From Muribaculaceae bacterium (GTDB taxonomy: Bacteria > Bacteroidota > Bacteroidia > Bacteroidales > Muribaculaceae): a stretch of DNA of 32,655 nucleotides. The position numbers and the translations under genes were made by a program. The stretch is taken from assembly GCA_029051525.1 (NCBI GenBank), contig JAIDKG010000066.1, forward strand, positions 1-32,655, given 5' to 3'. How positions within the stretch are numbered: position 1 is the stretch's first letter; every line of letters begins with the position of its first letter. The notes below the pieces were generated by a model. It saw only the letters and a list, made by a program, of their open reading frames with translations, was not told where the DNA came from and ran no database searches. This document shows positions 1 through 6,462 of this stretch, in pieces.

Positions 1-105
1 AGATCTCATCAGTCACGATGCCCGCATCGTTCCTTCTTCGACTCGCAAAATCCACTCAAAAATCGCCGCCCCTACGGCCCCGAAATTTTAAGGAACGCGC
101 TCTAA
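1..105 (+). repeat. Dispersed repeat, 3' part of a copy
   Basis: The first 105 bases match the 3' part of the element seen whole at 5367-5651, with one visible change near the end (cggcccc for cgacccc). The copy begins before the window. It contains the 7-bp inverted repeat ACGATGC/GCATCGT and ends CGCGCTCTAA, so its last base is the first base of the ATG at 105. A reading frame open from position 18 is repeat sequence and should not be used as the start of the next gene. Confidence 0.9.
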
Positions 106-560
106 TGAAAATCCTACACCTCATCGCCCTTCCGCTTCTCGTGGCAATCGCTTTCCACATGAGCGCCAATGACTTATCCGGCACCTGGGCCGGTCAGCTT
201 AAGGTAGCCCCCGGCGCCGCGCTGAAACTCGTGTTTCATATCCAGCCTCCGGCGGAAATCAGTATCGACTCTCCCGACCAGAATGCTTACGGCATCCCGG
301 GGGAAATCGAATATCTGTCGGCTGACTCTATCGCCATGAAGGTGCCTGCGCTTAGGATGTCGTACACCGGCCGACGCGATGCCGATTCCATATCAGGCAC
401 TTTCTCTCAAGGGGGATTATATCTCCCCCTGATACTGGAGAAGGGCTCTTCAGAAGCCGACACACCGTCACGTCCGCAGACTCCACAGCCACCCTTCCCC
501 CACGCAGCATCACCTGTAGCGCCCTTAAAGAAAGATTTCTTTTCACTTACTATCGTTTAA
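105..560 (+). pseudogene. Truncated alpha/beta-hydrolase: N-terminal domain only
   Basis: The 151-residue product has a signal peptide (about residues 1-21) and then a lipocalin-like beta domain (LSGTWAGQL, VFHI, SPDQNAYGIP, SGTFSQGG, LPLILEK). In Bacteroidales secreted serine hydrolases this domain precedes an alpha/beta-hydrolase domain, joined by a proline-rich linker like the RPQTPQPPFP seen here. The frame ends about 20 residues after that linker, with no Ser-His-Asp catalytic domain following, so this looks like a gene remnant rather than a working enzyme. I chose the start at 105 because upstream codons are repeat-derived and the signal peptide begins there. The stop codon overlaps the promoter of the next gene. 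The domain assignment comes from remembered family patterns; a free-standing binding protein is the alternative. Confidence 0.6.
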
Positions 561-565
561 ATTTG
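558..565 (+). promoter_or_regulatory. Candidate -7 box for the TPR/LuxR regulator
   Basis: TAAATTTG fits the Bacteroidetes -7 consensus TAnnTTTG and lies 39 bases before the ATG at 605. A clear -33 TTTG is not visible; TTTC at 536-539 is the nearest. Confidence 0.45.
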
Positions 566-604
566 GACACTTACTTAATGCACGGTTTAATATAATCAGA
601 AACG

Positions 605-2269
605 ATGAAAAAAATCATATACTTATTGATTGCGATTCTTGCATTTGCTATTTCTTCTTGCTCGAAGTCAAATTCCCGATATAACAGGGATATAGACAAT
701 GCCGAAAAGGCAATGAAAAGCAATGCAGACAGCGCATTATCCATATTGGAGACAATCGACCCCTCGGAATTAAAGGTTGACTCCCTACGGGCTAAATATC
801 ATTATCTGATGGCTTACGGCCATATGCGCTGTAACCGCTCTATGATAGGTGATTCTCTCGTCTATTATGCTCATGGATATTATCGTGGTAAAGATGTGGT
901 AAGGGACATCCGTAGCGGAATGGCATTTGCCTGGTATAAGTTTTGGGTGGGCAACACTCCCGGTGCAATGGCAATGCTTGATTCTCTTGCGGGTTTGCCA
1001 AATGTTCCTGATTCAATCATGGTTCAGACATTGAGGACTCGTGTATTGCTCGGGGCTGCCGAGTATCAAGGCCGTGAGCTTGTGCCCCTCGCCAAGAGGC
1101 TTGAATCTCTTGAAATAGAATCCCTGAGAAAGATTGAAGCAAAATATTTGCTTCTGACGGGATACGAATATGCCGGAGAACTGGATTCGGCTCTCTATAT
1201 CTTAAACGAACTTGTAGATTATGCTCGTAAGAACAAATGGGGAGACAAGCATTTCCAGTTTGAAATGGAACGCGCACAGTTGTTGACCGAACAAGGGAGG
1301 AATGCCGAGAGCGACGCTCTTATTGATGAGATTTTCCGAAAAGCGGGACCCGACAATGGAGCGGCAGACCTCCTTCATTTCCAGTATGCTATAAATGCTC
1401 TGAATTGCGGCGACACCGGTCGGGCATTACGTCATCTTGCCATTGCAGATAGTATCGCTGTCGGACTTAGGGGAGAAGATGATGCCTATTTCCGCAGTTA
1501 CAGCAATCTTATTCATGCTATCATAGACTTCAAGCAGACCGGCAGAATCAAGCTAACGCACATTAATGGATTGAATAACCGGCAGAGCGAACGCTACAAT
1601 CGAATGAAAGCCTCGCAGTGGGAGTCTGAACGCGGTGCATTGCACCAGCAGAACCGAGCTTTGAAACTGAAAGCTGAAAGCGAACATAAGACTGTGGTAA
1701 TCCTGATAATCGGTATTGTCGCGTTGCTTGTGGTGGCTGGTGCATTTTGGATTATCATAATGCGCCGTCAGCGGGAGCGCGAAAACGAGGAAAGAATCGA
1801 GGCGTTGCAGAAAATGGTAGATGAGTATAAATCTACTCCTTCCACTCAGGAATCTGAAATCAATGATTCTTCAGCTTTGCGTAGCGTCATGCTCAAACAA
1901 CTCGGCATTATCAAGATGGTGGCAGAGACTCCCACCGATCAGAACAGGGAAATGCTTCGTAAAATCTCATCTATCGATGGGGAAACCAACGGCGAACTCG
2001 TCGACTGGGAAAATATCTTTAAGATAATCGACATTCTGTATTCTGGATTCTACAGTACTCTCCACAGCAGACATGGGGATGTCCTGACTCCGAAAGAGGA
2101 ACAGATAATAGTACTTATGGTAGCAGGTTTCTCAACAAAGGAAATCAGTGTTATCACCGGTCACACCACTTCTACAATCTATGTCCGTAAAACATCCATA
2201 AGAAAGAAGCTCGGAGTGCCGGAGAAAGACGATATTGTAGGGTATCTGCTTAATCAGAATAAGGATTAA
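605..2269 (+). CDS. Membrane-spanning TPR regulator with C-terminal LuxR-type HTH
   Basis: This 554-residue protein is probably a one-component signal-transducing transcription regulator. It starts with a lipoprotein-like signal (ISSC, Cys19). An alpha-helical, TPR-like region follows (about 25-340), rich in A/L/Y-spaced repeats such as DSALSILETID and DSALYILNELVDYARK. One strong membrane helix lies at about 363-385, then charged coiled coil. The C-terminal HTH is at about 493-552 (TPKEEQIIVLMVAGFSTKEI, then an IRKKLG recognition-helix end). The topology implies a periplasmic TPR sensor and a cytoplasmic DNA-binding domain. The next operon, encoding a lipoprotein and an outer-membrane receptor, starts 160 bases downstream behind a series of ATTAAGA repeats, so it is the likely target (inference). 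The domain calls are solid; the ligand is unknown. Confidence 0.85.
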   Translation: MKKIIYLLIAILAFAISSCSKSNSRYNRDIDNAEKAMKSNADSALSILETIDPSELKVDSLRAKYHYLMAYGHMRCNRSMIGDSLVYYAHGYYRGKDVVRDIRSGMAFAWYKFWVGNTPGAMAMLDSLAGLPNVPDSIMVQTLRTRVLLGAAEYQGRELVPLAKRLESLEIESLRKIEAKYLLLTGYEYAGELDSALYILNELVDYARKNKWGDKHFQFEMERAQLLTEQGRNAESDALIDEIFRKAGPDNGAADLLHFQYAINALNCGDTGRALRHLAIADSIAVGLRGEDDAYFRSYSNLIHAIIDFKQTGRIKLTHINGLNNRQSERYNRMKASQWESERGALHQQNRALKLKAESEHKTVVILIIGIVALLVVAGAFWIIIMRRQRERENEERIEALQKMVDEYKSTPSTQESEINDSSALRSVMLKQLGIIKMVAETPTDQNREMLRKISSIDGETNGELVDWENIFKIIDILYSGFYSTLHSRHGDVLTPKEEQIIVLMVAGFSTKEISVITGHTTSTIYVRKTSIRKKLGVPEKDDIVGYLLNQNKD

Positions 2270-2386
2270 GAGGCTATTAAGACCATAAAGCGATCCATTA
2301 AGACTTTTAAGAGATGCAACCGCTGATTATCAGCTGGTTGCATCTCTCGTATTAAGACTTTTATATTTGGCATTAAAACCCTTTTA
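2265..2386 (+). promoter_or_regulatory. Array of ATTAAGA direct repeats upstream of the receptor operon
   Basis: ATTAAGA begins at 2265 (over the stop codon), 2276, 2297 and 2351, with a weaker ATTAAAA at 2372. The copies at 2297 and 2351 are identical over 13 bases (ATTAAGACTTTTA). Spacings are 11, 21, 54 and 21 bases, close to whole helical turns, as expected for stacked protein-binding sites. The LuxR-type regulator encoded just upstream is an obvious candidate to bind here. Confidence 0.5.
2310..2347 (+). terminator. Strong hairpin after the TPR/LuxR gene
   Basis: The 12-base arms AGAGATGCAACC and GGTTGCATCTCT are perfectly complementary. They enclose an inner GCTGA/TCAGC stem with a TTA loop and a single bulged T. 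No long T run follows directly (CGTATTAAGACTTTTAT), so termination is likely but the hairpin could also be an operator. Confidence 0.6.
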
Positions 2387-2398
2387 GGTGTAATTTTG
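2366..2398 (+). promoter_or_regulatory. Promoter of the lipoprotein/receptor operon
   Basis: TTTG at 2366-2369, a 21-base spacer and TAATTTTG at 2391-2398 match the Bacteroidetes -33/-7 consensus. Transcription should start near 2405, about 25 bases before the ATG at 2429. The last ATTAAGA-like repeat lies between the two boxes. Confidence 0.75.
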
Positions 2399-2428
2399 CA
2401 TCAGAAAATCATTAAAAACTGATGTGAA

Positions 2429-2851
2429 ATGAAACAGTTATTCTCCATCCTTGCCATCGTAATATTGATGGCTTCACTCTCCCTTACATCATGTTCTTTG
2501 GGCTCGGGTAAAGGAGACCTCAGAGATAAAAATCTTGAGCGTGCCCTGTTGACTCGCCTCGACTCTATACCCGGTATAGAATACGTGGGAATGTCTGATG
2601 TCCATGTTCTCGATGATGACAGAATCCGGACTGTAATCATATTCTACACTACTGACTCAATCGGTAACAGAATAGAATGTAATGCACTTGTTACAGCCAA
2701 CAATGACTGTTCGGAGGTCTATACTTGGGAAGACCTCGACTCAAAAGTGCTTGAAGAAGTCAAGCAAAAGGTAAGCGACAAGTTTGAGGAAAAGGGCATC
2801 AATTTAGATGGTAGCCTCATCGACGAACTGATTAAACTTAAAAGACGATAA
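2429..2851 (+). CDS. Small lipoprotein, function unknown
   Basis: This 140-residue protein has a lipoprotein signal peptide with lipobox LTSC, so it should be a membrane-anchored lipoprotein. The mature part is charged and has mixed alpha/beta character (LERALLTRLDSIPGIEYVGM, VHVLDDDRIRTVIIFYTT), ending in a helical segment (LEEVKQKVSDKFEEKG) and a basic KLKRR tail. I do not recognise the family. It is the first gene after a good promoter and is followed after 15 bases by the outer-membrane receptor gene, so the two are probably co-transcribed and may act together at the envelope. Confidence 0.8.
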   Translation: MKQLFSILAIVILMASLSLTSCSLGSGKGDLRDKNLERALLTRLDSIPGIEYVGMSDVHVLDDDRIRTVIIFYTTDSIGNRIECNALVTANNDCSEVYTWEDLDSKVLEEVKQKVSDKFEEKGINLDGSLIDELIKLKRR

Positions 2852-2866
2852 GTATTTGACAATGAT

Positions 2867-5176
2867 ATGAAACAGATTCTTTTATTTCTCATCGCCATAA
2901 TGGCATCTGTCCCCACCTTTTGCCGGGTTATAACAGGAAAAGTTGTGGGTGAAAACGAGTCACCCCTCGACTTCGTCAATGTGGTATTATACCGCGACTC
3001 AACTTATGTGACCGGAGCCGTAACCGATACCGACGGTCGGTTTTCAATAACTACCGATGTCAATGGGATTCTGACCGCCAAAATTTCATTTGTCGGCTAT
3101 GAGACCTATTCTTCCAAAGTTCCGGCTTCCGGAAATATGGGCATCATAACCCTTACTCCGTCTGCTGTCGAACTCGGAGAAGTGGTGGTGAAAGCCACAC
3201 GCCCGGCTACGACAATGAAAGGTAATGCACTTGTCACTAACGTTGAGGGCAGCTCGCTTGCCATAGCCGGAACTGCCAACGATGTTCTTGTGCGTGTGCC
3301 AATGGTAGTCTACAATGAAGGTTCAATTGAAGTATTCGGCAAGGGTTCTCCGGAAATCTACATAAATGGTCGCAAAGTCAATGACCTTCAGGAACTCTCT
3401 CAACTCAACTCGGGCGACATCAAAAATGTTGAGGTCATCACAAACCCCGGGGCTGCTTATGCAGCGAATGTGAAATCGGTTATACGTATCCGTACGAAAC
3501 CGCCCAAAGGTGATGGCCTTAGCGGGACATTACGTACCGATAATGGATTCCAGCACTACTTCCGCACAGGTAATTCCCTCGATTTCAAATACCGCACAGG
3601 CGGACTTGAAATTTTCGCCAACTACGGCTGGTGGAGAGGGAACACACGTTTTGACCGACTGAATGACATGAATACCACAACATCCAAAGGAACTTATCGC
3701 CAGTACGTGAGTACAATCGGCAAGGAGTCATATAATGACATGACCGGCAAACTCGGTTTTTCATATATGATCAACGACCGCCACAGCATAGGAGCATACT
3801 ATCAGAACAGTTGGAACCGCCACCATACCGACGGCTCAATCCAAAGCGAAATATGGCAGGACGGCGCGTTGCTCGACCGCTATAACTCGGACCTCCGCAA
3901 TCGGTCTACTGCTGTTCCGCGTCACTATGCAAATCTCTACTATAATGGCATCATCGGCAAACTCAACATCGATTTTAATGCCGATTATTTATGGTATAAG
4001 AGTCGTGAACTGTCATTTAACAATGAACTCAGCGAAATGGGCGATGATCGCGAGGTAAACTCTACATCAACGAACCGTAACCGTATGTTTGCCGAAAAAC
4101 TGGTTATGACTTATCCATTATGGAAAGGTAAGATTGAGTTTGGTCAGGAATATACCAATACCAGAACCTCTAATCAATTTTTTGCAAATATACCTGAAAC
4201 TCCTGATGCCGACAATCGTGTGGACGAGAGCAATATCGCTGTTTTTGCAGAATTGGGACAACGATTCGGACGCTTTATGATTGGTGTCGGTCTGCGTTAT
4301 GAACATGTAAAGTTCAATTACTATGAGATGGGACTTCTTCAGGACGGACAGAGCAAAAGCTACAATAATTTATTCCCCTCTCTCAATATCGCTACGCAAG
4401 TAGGCAAAGTCAGAATGGGACTGAACTATACCGGCAAGACGGTTCGTCCCGGATATGGTCAACTTGATGGGGCTGTAAGTTATATAAATCGTCTGACATA
4501 TGAAACAGGCAACCCCTATCTGAAACCGACGAAGTTGCAGACCGTGGAATATATGGCACAATGGCGCCGGTTCTTCGCACAGCTCTCGTACACCTACTTC
4601 AAGGATGGAGTATATCATATCACCGAACCCTATGGGCAGGATGGAGAAGCCACAATCATCCGTACCGCAAATCTCAGTCATCGGCATTATCTGCGAGCTT
4701 TCGTAGGTGGTAATTTCCAAGTGGGTGTGTGGCAACCCAAAGTTAATGTCGGAATGATGAAGCAATGGCTTACTTTGCCCGTAAATGGCGAGCCGATGGG
4801 TATGAATACACCAATCTTCATGTTCCAGTGGCAGAATGCAGTTCATCTTCCCTTTGACATCTGGCTTAACGTCGATGCTCAACTGATGACTCGCGGTTGG
4901 GACAACAATACACGCCTGACAAATACACCGTGGTACGTTAACGCAAAAGTATACAAAGGATTCTTCAATGAGGCTTTCAGTGTGACAGTCGAAGCCAAGG
5001 ATATTTTCGACTCTGCGAAAAACAACTTCTATCTATGCAGCGATGCCGTTCAGATACAACAGAAAAATTTCTCGCCCGGGCGTTCTGTAATGCTGACACT
5101 TCAGTACCGCTTCAATACGACCCGTGACCGCTATCGCGGAACAGGTGCAGGTAACTCCGAAAAATCACGTTTCTAA
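2867..5176 (+). CDS. Outer-membrane beta-barrel receptor, TonB-dependent type
   Basis: This 769-residue exported protein has a signal peptide at about 1-20. A carboxypeptidase-regulatory-like beta domain follows (about 20-95: ITGKVVGENESPLDFVNVVL, TDTDGRFSI). Next is a plug domain (about 110-205: DVLVRVPMV, IYINGRKV, IEVITNPGAAY-type pattern), then a long beta-barrel ending in an aromatic-rich strand (SVMLTLQYRFN). It resembles the outer-membrane beta-barrel receptors of Bacteroidetes that are shorter than SusC (about 1000 residues) and lack a SusD partner. The substrate cannot be read from the sequence. It sits 15 bases after a lipoprotein gene and 12 bases before a small exported-protein gene. 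The upstream transmembrane regulator is likely to control it. Confidence 0.85.
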   Translation: MKQILLFLIAIMASVPTFCRVITGKVVGENESPLDFVNVVLYRDSTYVTGAVTDTDGRFSITTDVNGILTAKISFVGYETYSSKVPASGNMGIITLTPSAVELGEVVVKATRPATTMKGNALVTNVEGSSLAIAGTANDVLVRVPMVVYNEGSIEVFGKGSPEIYINGRKVNDLQELSQLNSGDIKNVEVITNPGAAYAANVKSVIRIRTKPPKGDGLSGTLRTDNGFQHYFRTGNSLDFKYRTGGLEIFANYGWWRGNTRFDRLNDMNTTTSKGTYRQYVSTIGKESYNDMTGKLGFSYMINDRHSIGAYYQNSWNRHHTDGSIQSEIWQDGALLDRYNSDLRNRSTAVPRHYANLYYNGIIGKLNIDFNADYLWYKSRELSFNNELSEMGDDREVNSTSTNRNRMFAEKLVMTYPLWKGKIEFGQEYTNTRTSNQFFANIPETPDADNRVDESNIAVFAELGQRFGRFMIGVGLRYEHVKFNYYEMGLLQDGQSKSYNNLFPSLNIATQVGKVRMGLNYTGKTVRPGYGQLDGAVSYINRLTYETGNPYLKPTKLQTVEYMAQWRRFFAQLSYTYFKDGVYHITEPYGQDGEATIIRTANLSHRHYLRAFVGGNFQVGVWQPKVNVGMMKQWLTLPVNGEPMGMNTPIFMFQWQNAVHLPFDIWLNVDAQLMTRGWDNNTRLTNTPWYVNAKVYKGFFNEAFSVTVEAKDIFDSAKNNFYLCSDAVQIQQKNFSPGRSVMLTLQYRFNTTRDRYRGTGAGNSEKSRF

Positions 5177-5188
5177 TACTTCACTGTT

Positions 5189-5410
5189 ATGAAATATCTG
5201 ATATTATTATTCATTGGCTTACTGCTGAGCCTGACTGCGTATGCAAAGCCACACTGTAGGGGATTCAACAACTATGACAACAAAGTGACTATCGTCTTTA
5301 CAGATGATAAGATAGGAAGTCAATATGCTGTTTCAAATGTGATTCTCATTCCTTCTTGGAAAGTTCTTCTTACAGCTGGAGTAATGTGTATGTTAAAAAG
5401 CCGTTTATGA
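5189..5410 (+). pseudogene. Small exported protein truncated by a repeat
   Basis: The 73-residue reading frame begins with a signal peptide (about 1-19, ending AYA). The next 38 or so residues (KPHCRGFNNYDNKVTIVFTD and onward) look like a genuine secreted domain. From about residue 60 the frame runs on repeat DNA, because the element copy begins at about 5367. The C-terminus is therefore repeat-encoded and the original 3' end is missing. Only 12 bases separate it from the receptor gene, so it was the last gene of that operon. I do not recognise the family. Confidence 0.6.
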
Positions 5411-5651
5411 TTTATAGCTTTGATTTGGATTAATTTACACATCATACAGTTGCTTGATAAAGAAATATAATAATTCCTTTATTGGAGTTGGGGAGGCTTC
5501 GAGTGTAAAAGTTACCTTTCCCCGGCGCTTTTTGGCGTATTTTGCGAGATCTCATCAGTCACGATGCCCGCATCGTTCCTTCTTCGACTCGCAAAATCCA
5601 CTCAAAAATCGCCGCCCCTACGACCCCGAAATTTTAAGGAACGCGCTCTAA
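5367..5651 (+). repeat. Dispersed repeat, full-length copy
   Basis: About 285 bases, from TTCTTACAGC to CGCGCTCTAA. It matches the inverted copy at 17767-18050 almost base for base, and its last 105 bases match positions 1-105. A central hairpin lies at 5540-5596. A 65-codon frame (5454-5651) is open in both full copies. Over that frame I count three base differences, two changing an amino acid, so it gives no sign of selection as protein. Confidence 0.9.
5540..5596 (+). other. Structured hairpin inside the repeat (type A)
   Basis: The outer arms TTTTGCGAG (5540-5548) and CTCGCAAAA (5588-5596) are perfectly complementary. Inside lies ACGATGC (5561-5567), a CC loop, and GCATCGT (5570-5576). 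The copy at 18084-18141 keeps this layout with different bases. Confidence 0.8.
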
Positions 5652-5759
5652 AAAATGATGAGTTATGCAAACAAGGTTAAAACACGGTAACACTTTCGAT
5701 TGTTCATCAACTTTCACAAGATGAATTTCAATCGGGTGAGCAACTTTCTTCGTGATGGA

Positions 5760-5791
5760 TTTGTTTGTGTTATATATTTGTTTTATCTTTG
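5760..5791 (+). promoter_or_regulatory. Promoter of the toxin-antitoxin pair
   Basis: TTTG at 5760-5763, a 20-base spacer and TATCTTTG at 5784-5791 match the Bacteroidetes consensus. The ATG at 5811 follows 19 bases after the -7 box. The stretch from the -7 box to the start codon is nearly repeated at 19306-19335. Confidence 0.7.
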
Positions 5792-5810
5792 CAAACAAAA
5801 TGATAGCACT

Positions 5811-6068
5811 ATGGAAGCAGCAATTCAGAAAAAGGCCACAATGTTCCGTCTGAGCGTTGACCTGATAGAACGTCTCAAAGAGATGGCAAAAAGAGAGCAT
5901 CGCAGTCTCAATAATTTTGTTGAGTGTGTGCTGCTTGATGTAGCGTATAATGAACCCAACGAAGTTACTAAAGCAGCCATAGAAGAGGCTCGGAGCGGAA
6001 AACTCCGTGACGTGCCGCCGGTTGATACATCCTCAATAGAAGCCATGTTTAAGTCTATGGGATTATGA
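5811..6068 (+). CDS. Ribbon-helix-helix antitoxin, RelB/DinJ-like
   Basis: This 85-residue protein has an N-terminal short beta strand and two helices typical of ribbon-helix-helix DNA-binding proteins (ATMFRLSVDLIERLKEMAKR, then SLNNFVECVLLDV). The acidic C-terminal tail (VPPVDTSSIEAMFKSMGL) would be the part that clasps the toxin. I chose the start at 5811 because it lies directly after a good promoter and begins the conserved MEAAIQKKAT segment; an upstream in-frame start at 5700 lies before the promoter. The stop overlaps the toxin start (ATGA at 6065-6068), the usual translational coupling of a type II pair. Its toxin is damaged, so it may now be an orphan antitoxin. Confidence 0.8.
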   Translation: MEAAIQKKATMFRLSVDLIERLKEMAKREHRSLNNFVECVLLDVAYNEPNEVTKAAIEEARSGKLRDVPPVDTSSIEAMFKSMGL

Positions 6069-6259
6069 AGAAACTGCACCCTTCAACTCAATATAAGAAG
6101 GACTTAAAGAGGATTCGAAATAACCCGAAGAAAGCAGAGGCATTACTTGAAGTTTTACGTCTGTTGGAATTTCAGAGTGATGGCGTTGGATGCCTCGCGT
6201 TTTTTCTCGCTTACGACATCGGCGTAAATTTGAGTAGTTCTTACGCTACGATGGGTTAA
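6065..6259 (+). pseudogene. YafQ/RelE-like toxin, disrupted after about 35 residues
   Basis: The first 35 or so residues (KKLHPSTQYKKDLKRIRNN, PKKAEALLEVLRLLE) match the N-terminus of YafQ-type mRNA interferases, which are normally about 90 residues. After residue 35 the sequence no longer fits: the GxYKGxxExHIxxDxxLIW-like core with the catalytic His/Asp residues is absent, and the frame closes at 64 residues. The replacing DNA holds a stem-loop (CATCG, CGTAA / TTACG, CGATG at 6217-6253) and fragments in another frame. I infer that an insertion or rearrangement killed the toxin while leaving the antitoxin. Confidence 0.65.
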
Positions 6260-6346
6260 CCTATAAAATCAAAAGCAACGCACGCGACATGCTTTTCCCT
6301 CAAAGCTCCATCTATAAGTTTTAGAGTTCGTTACAATAGATAAATG

Positions 6347-6384
6347 AATTTCCCCGGCTGCAGGTTGCTGCGGCCGGGGAAATT
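6347..6384. terminator. Bidirectional terminator hairpin after susD
   Basis: The 12-base arms AATTTCCCCGGC and GCCGGGGAAATT are perfectly complementary. An inner GCAG/CTGC stem and a GTTG loop complete a 17-pair stem with one T.G wobble. It lies 79 bases beyond the susD-like stop on the minus strand and also ends the region read from the left. Confidence 0.75.
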
Positions 6385-6462
6385 GTTATGCGGGATTAAG
6401 GTTGTGTGGAATCGGTGAGGGTGGCGAGGAGAGAGAGAGGGAGGGAGTGACTCGGGGGCGGA

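Noticed and set aside
18..104. Longer N-terminus for the first gene, starting at 18
   Set aside because: These codons are repeat DNA. A good signal peptide starts at 105.
5454..5651. A 65-codon frame conserved in two repeat copies, ending PYDPEILRNAL
   Set aside because: The same tail occurs wherever the repeat occurs. Two of three base differences between the copies change amino acids, and the variant copy at 18049 shifts the frame. It looks like repeat DNA and not a selected protein.
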